Shown here piece after piece: positions 57,426-64,000 of a DNA stretch of 64,000 nucleotides. A program made the translations under genes and the position numbers. Positions within the stretch are counted from its first letter, which is position 1; each line of letters opens with the position of its first letter. The notes under the pieces are model-generated. The model had not been told where the DNA came from and did not search any database. It worked only from the letters and a program-made list of their open reading frames with translations. This stretch comes from Luzula sylvatica (taxonomy: Eukaryota > Streptophyta > Magnoliopsida > Poales > Juncaceae), in assembly GCA_946800325.1 (NCBI GenBank), contig CAMPEJ010000015.1, forward strand, positions 186,001 to 250,000, read 5' to 3'.

Positions 57426-59235
57426 AAACAAGATTTTAACGCTTTGAGGAGTTCAAATAACGTGTTTTTAGATCATTTGTATCGTATCTTTTAGTACATA
57501 ACTTTTCACCAATTTCACAAACACTAAGAAAGTTTGTTTTTCGATTCAAAACAATATTTTAACGCTTTGAGGAGTTCAAATAACATGCTTTTAGATCATT
57601 TGTATCGTATCTTTTACTACATAACTTTTCACCAAATTTTTCAAGCACTAAGAAAGTTTGTTTTCCGATTCAAAACAAGATTTTAACGCTTTGAGGAGTT
57701 CAAATAATGTGTTTTTAGATCATTTGTATCGTATCTTTTACAACATAACTTTTCACCAAATTTCACAAACACTAAGAAAGTTTGTTTTTCGATTCCAAAC
57801 AAGATTTTAACGCTTTGAGGAGTTCAAATAATGTGTTTTTAGATCATTTGTATCGTATCTTTTACAACATAACTTTTCACCAAATTTCACAAACACTGAG
57901 AAAGTTTGTTTTTCGATTCAAAACAAGATTTTAACTCTTTGAGGAGTTCAAATAACGTGTTTTAAGATCATTTGTATCGTATCTTTTACTACATAACATT
58001 TCACCAAATTTCACAAACACTAAGAAAGTTTGTTTTTCGATTCAAAACAAGATTTTAACGCTTTGAGGAGTTCAAATAACGTGTTTTTAGATCATTTGTA
58101 TCGTATCTTTTACTATATAACTTTTCTCCAAATTTCACAAACATTAAGAAAGTTTGTTTTTCGATTCAAAACAAGATTTTAACGCTTTGAGGAGTTCAAA
58201 TAACGTGTTTTTAGATCATTTGTATCGTATCTTTTACTACATAACTTTTCACCAAATTTCACAAACACTAAGAAAGTTTGTTTTTCGATTTCAAAACAAG
58301 ATTTTAACGCTTTGAGGAGTTCAAATAACGTGTTTTTAGATCATTTGTATCGTATCTTATAGTACATAACTTTTCACCAAATTTCACGAACACTAAGAAA
58401 GTTTGTTTTTCGATTCAAAACTAGATTTTAACGCTTCGAGGGGTTCAAATAACATGTTTTTAGATCATTTGTATCGTATCTTTTACTACATTACTTTTCA
58501 CCAAATTTTTCTAACACTAAGAAAGTTTGTTTTTCGATTCAAAACAAGATTTTAATGCTTTGAGGAGTTCAAATAATGTGTTTTTAGATCATTTGTATCG
58601 TATTTTTTACTACATAACTTTTCACCAAATTTCACAAACACTAAGAAAGTTTGTTTTTCGATTTCAAAACAAGATTTTAACGCTTTGAGGAGTTCAAATA
58701 ACGTGTTTTTAGATCATTTGTATCGTATCTTTTAGTACATAACTTTTCACCAATTTCACAAACACTAAGAAAGTTTGTTTTTCGATTCAAAACAAGATTT
58801 TAACGCTTTGAGGAGTTCAAATAACATGTTTTTAGATCATTTGTATCGTATCTTTTACTACATAACTTTTCACCAAATTTTTCAAGCACTAAGAAAGTTT
58901 GTTTTCCGATTCAAAACAAGATTTTAACGCTTTGAGGAGTTCAAATAATGTGTTTTTAGATCATTTGTATCGTATCTTTTACAACATAACTTTTCACCAA
59001 ATTTCACAAACACTAAGAAAGTTTGTTTTTCGATTCCAAACAAGATTTTAACGCTTTGAGGAGTTCAAATAATGTGTTTTTAGATCATTTGTATCGTATC
59101 TTTTACAACATAACTTTTCACCAAATTTCACAAACACTGAGAAAGTTTGTTTTTCGATTCAAAACAAGATTTTAACTCTTTGAGGAGTTCAAATAACGTG
59201 TTTTTAGATCATTTGTATCGTATCTTTTACTACAT
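57425..59235. repeat. 10-monomer higher-order repeat in family B (1241 bp), partial
   Basis: The tcaagcac variant with gttttccg occurs at 57641 and 58882, and gattccaaac at 57793 and 59034, both 1241 bp apart (10 x 124 + 1). The second copy is cut off at the end of the array. Confidence 0.8.
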
Positions 59236-59416
59236 CTTCATAAAGGTGTTCTCCACCTTTTTCGTTCTAATTCTGGGTAGGTATTAACGGCAGTCTAGTG
59301 CTCGCAATATCTTGTGGATTGCTGCTATATCCACTGCCAGTCTTAGACGAACCTACGCGGTCACACCAAGATTTCGTAACATATCGGATTCTCAAGATAA
59401 TGCTCACCAATACGTT
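59236..59416. other. Non-satellite linker between array end and LTR
   Basis: 181 bp of single-copy-looking sequence. A 7-bp stem with 5-nt loop (aaaggtg/caccttt) lies just inside the satellite edge, and cagtct occurs twice. I see no gene. Phrases such as cctacgcggtcacacc resemble LTR-type sequence, so it may be a remnant of another element, but this is a guess. An apparent 66-codon ORF (59298-59498) runs across the LTR boundary and is not credible. Confidence 0.6.
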
Positions 59417-59551
59417 TGTTGGACAAACAAAATGGAATCACGTGAGATTAGATCTCACGACATATATCGGACATATGGCCAAGTTGATTAAGTCTTAATC
59501 CAAGAGGGAGTTTGAAAGAAAATATGGCTTAAGAATTAACTTGGAAGAATT

Positions 59552-59563
59552 TATATAAATAGG
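59552..59563 (+). promoter_or_regulatory. TATA-like box in LTR
   Basis: tatataaatagg lies about 135 bp inside the LTR, upstream of the palindrome cluster. It is a good match to the plant TATA consensus. Transcription would start roughly 30 bp downstream, which would put the whole dyad cluster inside R/U5 and hence in the RNA. The start site is inferred. Confidence 0.6.
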
Positions 59564-59723
59564 CAATTATGCAGTCAGAATTAGGTTCGTTCGAACTAAC
59601 TATATGAAGGAAATACAGTTACAGATCAACTAGTTGAATGTACAAATGAGTGTAGACAAACATACGTGTTCGTCGGAACGATTGGATGCATAATAAGATT
59701 ATGCAAATCTGGCAGAAATTACA

Positions 59724-59958
59724 TGGTGCGTCATGACGCACCAAATTGTGCGTCATGACGCACAATAGAGTAATTCTGAGAAAGCCAATCTGTGAGTAGT
59801 GCGTCATGACGCAAGTTATCTTGCGTCATGACGGTACACATGAGTGGTGCGTCATGACGGACGTTATCGTGCGTCATGACGGTACACTGTGTAACGGCTA
59901 TATCCAAGTAAATGTGACTTGTGCATCATGACGCACCATATCGTGCGTCATGACGCAC
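59724..59958. repeat. Cluster of eight CGTCATGACG dyads in the LTR
   Basis: Ten-base cores begin at 59729, 59751, 59802, 59824, 59850, 59872, 59924 and 59946. Several extend to longer perfect palindromes (20 bp at 59724-59743, 22 bp at 59745-59766). Starts fall in four pairs, each 22 bp apart. Every full dyad holds two TGACG motifs, the core bound by TGA-type bZIP factors in plants. That binding is known for the motif but not shown here. Confidence 0.9.
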
Positions 59959-60040
59959 AGTGATCCGAATTCTGGATTAGCAGTTTCTGATACTCATTAA
60001 TACACCATTAACTCTCAGATTAATATAAGATATGTGGATT

Positions 60041-60059
60041 CTTCTTCCTCTCTCTCTCT
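60041..60059 (+). repeat. CT-rich microsatellite in the LTR
   Basis: A pyrimidine run cttcttcctctctctctct. CT-rich tracts are common in plant 5' untranslated regions. No more can be said. Confidence 0.7.
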
Positions 60060-60580
60060 GGCTGCCAGACCTAATTCTAGTAGAGAATAGAGAGAACTTG
60101 TGAGACAAGTTAGTGGAGAATAGAGATTAGATTTAAGCAAGCTTGCGGGAATTTTAGGGGAATTCGCCGCAACCGAAAGACGCGAGCTCGAGGTGGATAC
60201 GAGTAGAGGAATCTCAACTGAGATTCTGGACTGTGATCTAACGAGAGCTAAGTCGAGCAAGGTCGAAGACGAATCGGATAAATTCCGGTTGTATACGACA
60301 AATAGGAGCTTCGAACAAGGTGTCGAATCACGCGGGCGTGGGACGTGTGTGTCGCCGGGATCGAAGCAAAGAGCGAAGCAAGCAGCAGCTAATAGAGTCA
60401 ACCTGTCTCCGTGATCAATTTCACGCGGTATGATTCTCTATGAATTAAGCGTTAATTTCATAGGTTAGATGCATTTCATGATTCGTACTTTCGGGTCGTT
60501 GATGTGGTCCTCGGGATCGGGTCGGACCGGGCCTCACAATCCGCTGCGCGGGGCTCGGTAGTGACGCCGATACCCAACAG

Positions 60581-60592
60581 TGGTATCAGAGC
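60581..60592 (+). promoter_or_regulatory. Primer binding site (initiator tRNA-Met)
   Basis: tggtatcagagc is complementary to the 3' end of plant initiator tRNA-Met, the usual minus-strand primer of copia elements. It begins one base after the inferred LTR end (CA at 60578-60579, then G). This fixes the LTR boundary and the + orientation of the element. Confidence 0.93.
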
Positions 60593-60600
60593 GATCGTCA

Positions 60601-60786
60601 CGATTCGATCGTCGAATCGATTTCGAATAAGTGTTATTCGGAATTTCATGTAGAATTTTAGGACATAATCATGTAGTTGTAAAATTAGGACCATAGAAAT
60701 CTTACTAGTATTTGATCATGAGATGATCAAAAGAATCTAGAAGTAATCATGAATTGTTCATGATTAATCGTTTTTGAAACGATTAA
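60601..60786 (+). repeat. Five consecutive triloop inverted repeats after the PBS
   Basis: Perfect arms separated by exactly 3 nt: 60601-60619 (8 bp, TCG), 60624-60640 (7 bp, GTG), 60711-60731 (9 bp, GAG), 60744-60766 (10 bp, TTG) and 60764-60786 (10 bp, TTG). The last two share three bases, so they cannot both form fully in one molecule. They could alternate or extend to neighbouring copies. Confidence 0.92.
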
Positions 60787-60830
60787 AATCTGTTAAAATT
60801 ACAAAATAAAACTGAATTTCAGGTCTGGTG

Positions 60831-61431
60831 CGTCATGACGCACGATATGGTGCATCATGACGCACACGGGAAATCCAAGAGTTGGATCTGAGGCGTTACT
60901 CAGTCCGTCGTGACGCACAACAGTTGTGCGTCATGACGCACTGTGTAAATTCGTACCATCATGACGGACCGTTTGGTGCGTCGTGACGGTAGAAGTCCAA
61001 AAAGTTTCTGGCAAACTGAACAAAATGGTTTTGTTCAGTGCGTCATGACGCACCCTCTGGCGTCATGACGGACCAGAACAGTCCGTCGTGACGGTATAAC
61101 CAACCATCATGACGGAAGAACCTCAAAAAGTTTCTGGAAATCTGGACAAAATGGTTTTGTACAGTCCGTCATGACGCACCGTCTGGCATCATGACGGAAG
61201 AACACGGTCCGTCGTGACGGTAGTAACCAACCGTCATGACGGAGGAACCTGAAATAGTTTCTGGAATAGACAACAAAATTGTTTTGTATGGTCCGTCGTG
61301 ACGCACTGTCTGGCGTCATGACGGACCTGTGAAGTCCATCGTGACGCACGTTATGTTGCGTCATGACGGAAGTCAATGGAAGTCCATTTTAGTACGGTGC
61401 GTCATGACGGACGTTATGTTGCGTCGTGACG
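60831..61431. repeat. Cluster of twenty CGTCATGACG-type dyads in the leader
   Basis: Cores start at 60831, 60853, 60906, 60929, 60957, 60979, 61041, 61061, 61084, 61105, 61167, 61187, 61210, 61232, 61294, 61314, 61337, 61359, 61400 and 61422. Spacing inside pairs or groups of four is 20-23 bp. Variants CGTCGTGACG and CATCATGACG are frequent, and their C-to-T and A-to-G changes are the type left by cytosine deamination. Confidence 0.9.
61003..61380 (+). repeat. Tandem module of about 126 bp, three copies
   Basis: agtttctgg recurs at 61003, 61129 and 61256 (126 and 127 bp). Each copy carries a triloop hairpin (61015-61039 with 11-bp perfect arms and TGG loop; 61142-61164 with one mismatch; 61273-61287 with 6-bp arms and TTG loop), followed at once by four dyads. 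The copies are clearly diverged, so this is not a recent duplication. Confidence 0.88.
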
Positions 61432-61514
61432 CACAGTGTAATTTTTCTTGATTTATTTAATTGTGGTTCTAATCATTATTAATTATGTTCATTCATCATG
61501 ATATACTTGCTTAT

Positions 61515-61535
61515 TGATATAATTAGATTATATCA
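61515..61535 (+). repeat. Triloop inverted repeat, 9-bp arms
   Basis: tgatataat - TAG - attatatca, perfect arms with a 3-nt spacer, between the dyad cluster and the covarying hairpins. Confidence 0.85.
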
Positions 61536-61583
61536 CATAAATCCCTGCATAATACTTAAGTCATGAAATGCCTTCCATGTTCA

Positions 61584-61598
61584 CAACCTCCGAGGTTG
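61584..61598 (+). repeat. Triloop inverted repeat with CCG loop
   Basis: caacct - CCG - aggttg. A second hairpin with the same CCG spacer but different arms (ccaat/attgg) lies at 61768-61780. Confidence 0.75.
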
Positions 61599-61610
61599 GT
61601 CATCACACCT

Positions 61611-61719
61611 TGCACGGTTTCAGGCCAAAGTCGGGCGTGCATTGTTGTATGTATCAACGTGAGAGGCAAGCGTTAATTGGGGACAAATGCGGGTTCAGGC
61701 CAAAGTCGGGCGCATTTGT
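61611..61719 (+). repeat. Pair of hairpins with conserved 19-nt loop and covarying stems
   Basis: Hairpin 1: stem tgcacg (61611-61616) / cgtgca (61636-61641). Hairpin 2: stem acaaatgcg (61683-61691) / cgcatttgt (61711-61719). Both enclose 19-nt loops that differ at one base and share ttcaggccaaagtcggg. The stems are unrelated in sequence but each is fully self-complementary, which is the signature of selection on structure. Confidence 0.85.
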
Positions 61720-61720
61720 A

Positions 61721-61732
61721 GTTCAATTGAAC
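61721..61732. repeat. 12-bp perfect palindrome
   Basis: gttcaattgaac is self-complementary and begins one base after hairpin 2. In RNA it could pair between two genomes. No function is shown. Confidence 0.7.
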
Positions 61733-61909
61733 GATATGTGATCATGGTTGTGACTTAACCGTCCAAGCCAATCCGATTGGGGTTCGGGGCATAGTTAGGA
61801 TGCACAAACGGAATTTGAATCATATATGATATGGTTCGATACCGAAATCCTATAAAAGGTCAAGAGTCGTATTGGATGCGATTGGATTTATCCTACCTAA
61901 ATAGTGAGA

Positions 61910-61940
61910 TCCCATTTGTCGGCCAAAGTCACTTGTGGGA
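61910..61940 (+). repeat. Third, divergent member of the loop-conserved hairpin family
   Basis: Stem tccca (61910-61914) / tggga (61936-61940), with a possible U-G pair inside, encloses a loop carrying ggccaaagtc (61921-61930), the heart of the loop in the two upstream hairpins. The stem is shorter and the loop flanks differ, so membership is less certain. Confidence 0.6.
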
Positions 61941-62111
61941 GGATCATGAAATATGGGTCTTGAAGTGTTATTGGATTTAGAATCCCGAATCAATATTAGG
62001 GTTATTGATTTGATAAAAGTAACATATTTCATATCATCATATAAGCATATAGCATAAGTTCGCACATATCAGTATCAATCTCATTTTAAAGTATTTTTCG
62101 TTGTAGCAATC

Positions 62112-64000
62112 ATGACATCAAGCAACACCAACTCAATGTCGATTAGATCGATATTGGAGAAGGAGAAGCTAGTCGGCAAGAACTATCTTGACTGGCACCG
62201 TAACCTAAGAATTGTTCTTAGGCAAGAGTGTAAAAGTCACGTGTTAGACACGAAGATGGTTACTCCCGACGAGAACGCTTCGCCCGAAGAAAAGGCGGCA
62301 TTTGACAAACTTAAGAAGGAGTCAAATGACGTGACGTGCCTCATGTTGGCATGTATGGACGCGAACTTGCAGAAGCAGTTCGAGGATTCGGATGCGTACG
62401 AAATTAACGCCACGCTCAAGGAAATGTTCCAAGAGCAAGAACGCATTGAAAGGTTCAATACGTTAAAGGAGTTGGTTAACTGTAAGATGCCTAACGGATC
62501 TTCGGTTAGCACTCACGTGTTAAAGGTACAATCATTGATTGATCGTCTCGAGAAATTGGGAGAAAAGGTGTCACCAATAATGCAACAAGATTTGATCTTA
62601 TGTGCATTGCCACCGAATTTTTCAACTTTCGTAACGAACTATCATATGCATTCGATGAACAAGACGATTCCCGAGCTCCATGGGATGCTCAAGAACTTTG
62701 AGTCGGAGATGCTTAAGGCATCGGGGGAACCCAAAGCAAGAGTTGCTAGGGATGTCCTCATGATTCAAGGTGGGATTCGTAAGAAACAAAAGTCCAAGGG
62801 CGGTGTGGGCAAGTCGTTGTCCAAACCGAAGACTAAAGGAAAGGAGAAATCTGAGGATGTCACCTGCTTCCATTGCAAAAAGACTGGGCATTGGAAGAGA
62901 AATTGCAAGATTTACCTCGAGGAGGTGAAGAAAAGCAAGGGAAAGGCTTTGGAAGCCGGAACCGCAGGTATGACTATTATAGATGTTAACATTTCAATTT
63001 TGGACAATTGGGTATTAGATACCGGTTGTGGAACTCATATTTGTCGAAATATGCAGGTTCTTCAAAATAGAAGGAAGTTAACACGCGGTGAAGTGGATTT
63101 TCGAGTAGGGAATGGAGCAAGCGTTGCTGCATTGGCCGTCGGAGATATTTTTATTACTTTACCGAGTGGATTTATTTTAGAACTAAATAATTGTTATTTT
63201 GTTCCAAGTTTGTGTAAGAACATTATTAGTGTGTCTAGACTAGCTAATGATGGTTATGAATTTATTATTAAGAATAATGAATTTTCTATTTGTAAGGATA
63301 ATTTATTCTATGGAAATGTTCTATTAGAAAATGGTCTTTACATTTTAGATATGAATTACACAAATGATAAATCAATCTATAATATAAACACGAATCGGAT
63401 TAAACCTAAAGTTGATAGTAAAACTTACTTTTGGCATTGTCGACTTGGCCATATAAACGAGAAGCGCATCTCAAAACTCCATAAGGATGGACTTTTGGAT
63501 TCATTTGAATTTGATTCATATGGACAATGCGAATCTTGTTTACTTGGCAAGATGACAAAAGCACCATTCTCAAAAGTTGGAGAAAGGTCCAAGGAACTAT
63601 TGGAACTTATACATTCTGATGTATGTGGTCCAATGAGTACCGAGGCAAGAGGAGGTTATCGATACTTCATAACGTTTACGGATGATTTTAGTAGATATGG
63701 GTATATCTACTTAATGCGTAACAAATCTGAATCTTTTGAAAAGTTCAAAGAATTTCAGAATGAGGTTCAAAATCAACTTGGCAAGACAATCAAAGCACTT
63801 CGATCAGATCGAGGAGGCGAGTATTTGAGCTATGAGTTTGAAGATCATCTCAAAGATTGTGGAATCGTTTCACAATTGACTCCACCTGGAACGCCTCAAT
63901 GGAATGGCGTGTCCGAGAGGAGGAATCGGACCTTATTGAATATGATTCGATCTATGATGAGTCAAACTAGTCTCCCAAAATCGTTTTGGGGATATGCCCT
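62112..64000 (+). CDS. Ty1/copia Gag-Pol polyprotein (5' part, runs off the window)
   Basis: A single open frame of 629 complete codons with no stop before the window ends. ATG 62112 is the first in-frame start after a TAA at 62055. The order matches copia polyproteins. Gag (about residues 1-240) has LVGKNYLDW near residue 20 and ALPPNF around 165-170. A CCHC zinc knuckle C-x2-C-x4-H-x4-C spans 252-265. The aspartic protease motif is WVLDTGCGTH, with D303-T-G. The GAG-pre-integrase HHCC finger is H442, H447, C473, C476. The integrase catalytic residues are D503 (HSDVCGP), D566 (RSDRGGEY) and E602 (GVSERRN), an exact D,D35E spacing. Protease-before-integrase identifies copia; reverse transcriptase and RNase H should follow outside the window. 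The polyprotein would form cytoplasmic particles and insert cDNA in the nucleus. No frameshift, stop or lost catalytic residue is seen, suggesting a young, possibly active copy. Lineage within copia not assigned. Confidence 0.95.
   Translation, partial: MTSSNTNSMSIRSILEKEKLVGKNYLDWHRNLRIVLRQECKSHVLDTKMVTPDENASPEEKAAFDKLKKESNDVTCLMLACMDANLQKQFEDSDAYEINATLKEMFQEQERIERFNTLKELVNCKMPNGSSVSTHVLKVQSLIDRLEKLGEKVSPIMQQDLILCALPPNFSTFVTNYHMHSMNKTIPELHGMLKNFESEMLKASGEPKARVARDVLMIQGGIRKKQKSKGGVGKSLSKPKTKGKEKSEDVTCFHCKKTGHWKRNCKIYLEEVKKSKGKALEAGTAGMTIIDVNISILDNWVLDTGCGTHICRNMQVLQNRRKLTRGEVDFRVGNGASVAALAVGDIFITLPSGFILELNNCYFVPSLCKNIISVSRLANDGYEFIIKNNEFSICKDNLFYGNVLLENGLYILDMNYTNDKSIYNINTNRIKPKVDSKTYFWHCRLGHINEKRISKLHKDGLLDSFEFDSYGQCESCLLGKMTKAPFSKVGERSKELLELIHSDVCGPMSTEARGGYRYFITFTDDFSRYGYIYLMRNKSESFEKFKEFQNEVQNQLGKTIKALRSDRGGEYLSYEFEDHLKDCGIVSQLTPPGTPQWNGVSERRNRTLLNMIRSMMSQTSLPKSFWGYA

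Larger units (their letters stand above)
53741..59235. repeat. 124-bp satellite array, family B (about 44 monomers)
   Basis: Same 124-bp period and orientation as family A, with consistent differences: aagattttaacgc for aatctgtttatgc, gaggagttc for ggggagttc, cgtgtttttag for cgtattttgag, ttgtatcg for ttgaatcg, aactttt for aacattt, and aaatttcac for aaaatttac. Indels are more common than in A (cgatttcaaaac insertions, a shorter monomer near 56050). B is probably an older or edge subfamily. The array ends in tactacat at 59235. Confidence 0.96.
59417..60579 (+). mobile_element. 5' LTR of a Ty1/copia retrotransposon
   Basis: The LTR is inferred from terminal TGTTGG (59417-59422) and CCAACA (60574-60579), which are inverted complements, with the 3' end one base before the primer binding site. 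Length would be 1163 bp. It contains a TATA-like box, eight CGTCATGACG-type dyads (59729-59955), a CT-rich run and several 3-nt-spaced inverted repeats. The 5 bp before it are acgtt (the candidate target duplication), but the 3' LTR is outside the window, so neither LTR identity nor the duplication can be tested. Confidence 0.85.
60593..62111 (+). other. Long structured 5' leader of the copia element
   Basis: 1519 bp separate the primer binding site from the Gag start, long for a copia element. The leader has no credible ORF. It contains, in order, triloop hairpins (60601-60786), twenty CGTCATGACG-type dyads (60831-61431) within a module of about 126 bp repeated three times, more triloop hairpins, two covarying loop-conserved hairpins (61611-61719) with a weaker third (61910-61940), and a 12-bp palindrome (61721-61732). 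It may serve packaging, dimerisation, translation or transcriptional control, but no role is proven. Confidence 0.8.

Noticed and set aside
1..59235. CRISPR-like array
   Set aside because: The whole 124-bp unit repeats with no unique spacers, in plant-type DNA. It is a satellite.
1..59235. CENP-B box in the monomer
   Set aside because: I looked for the TTCG...CGGGA type motif; only ttcg-like pieces are present and the G-rich half is missing in both families.
59414..59428. Triloop inverted repeat spanning the LTR start, as evidence against the LTR boundary
   Set aside because: Three bases of its left arm lie in the flank, so this hairpin may be coincidental. The TGTTGG/CCAACA ends plus the primer binding site favour 59417.
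59298..59498. 66-codon ORF across the linker and LTR start
   Set aside because: It straddles the inferred element boundary at 59417, so it cannot be an ancestral gene.
60015..60401. 128-codon minus-strand ORF in the LTR
   Set aside because: It lies antisense in the inferred LTR, is low in complexity (Ser/Leu rich from CT and AGAG tracts) and shows no recognisable domain.
60193..60414. 73-codon plus-strand ORF in the LTR
   Set aside because: It lies within the U5-like part of the LTR, with no domain and no supporting context. A leader upstream ORF is possible but unsupported.
61107..61376. 89-codon minus-strand ORF in the leader
   Set aside because: Its repeated VMT/RHD residues are just translation of the CGTCATGACG dyads.
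61850..62065. 71-codon minus-strand ORF before Gag
   Set aside because: Antisense to the leader and across the third hairpin; no recognisable motif.
62237..62891. Two minus-strand ORFs of 91 and 89 codons (62237-62512 and 62622-62891)
   Set aside because: Both are antisense shadows of the Gag frame, which has clear domain evidence on the + strand.

Overview
The window is plant-type nuclear DNA. It has about 59 kb of tandem satellite (1-59235), a 181-bp linker, and the 5' half of a Ty1/copia LTR retrotransposon running off the right edge (59417-64000). There is no sign of bacterial genes, rRNA, tRNA or CRISPR. The copia element has a TGG primer binding site complementary to initiator tRNA-Met, a fused Gag-Pol frame and terminal TGTTGG...CCAACA repeats. 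Together with megasatellite-scale monomer arrays, this suggests an angiosperm pericentromeric or centromeric region. The species cannot be named from the sequence.

Layout. Positions 1-53741 hold family A, a 124-bp, AT-rich monomer (about 29% GC by hand count of a typical monomer) in roughly 433 head-to-tail copies, all in one orientation. Sequence variants recur at fixed spacings and reveal higher-order repeats (HORs) whose size changes along the array: 19-mer (2356 bp), 17-mer (2108 bp), 12-mer (1488 bp), 17-mer again, short 6-mer and 3-mer blocks, then 13-mer (1612 bp), 37-mer (4586 bp) and 53-mer (6569 bp) duplications. At 53741 the array switches abruptly, through a truncated 97-bp monomer, to family B. 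B is also 124 bp but differs from A at about a dozen diagnostic sites. It has 9-mer and 10-mer HORs and one scrambled patch of 55-59-bp sub-repeats (57263-57425), and it ends at 59235.

The retrotransposon begins at 59417 with an inferred 1163-bp LTR, followed by the primer binding site (60581-60592), an unusually long leader of about 1.5 kb (60593-62111) and a single open Gag-Pol frame from 62112. That frame stays open to the window end and contains Gag, a CCHC zinc knuckle, an aspartic protease, the HHCC zinc finger and the integrase D,D35E core.

The most unusual signals lie in the LTR and leader. (1) Twenty-eight copies of a CGTCATGACG-type dyad are arranged as pairs about 22 bp apart. (2) About 18 inverted repeats have a spacer of exactly 3 nt, including several with perfect 8-11 bp arms. 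(3) Two hairpins have nearly identical 19-nt loops but unrelated, fully complementary stems, plus a weaker third relative. (4) A module of about 126 bp combines one triloop hairpin with four dyads, repeated three times. These look like a structured regulatory or packaging leader. No function has been demonstrated.

Apart from the Gag-Pol frame, I support no protein-coding gene. Short ORFs in the satellite are by-products of the repeat.
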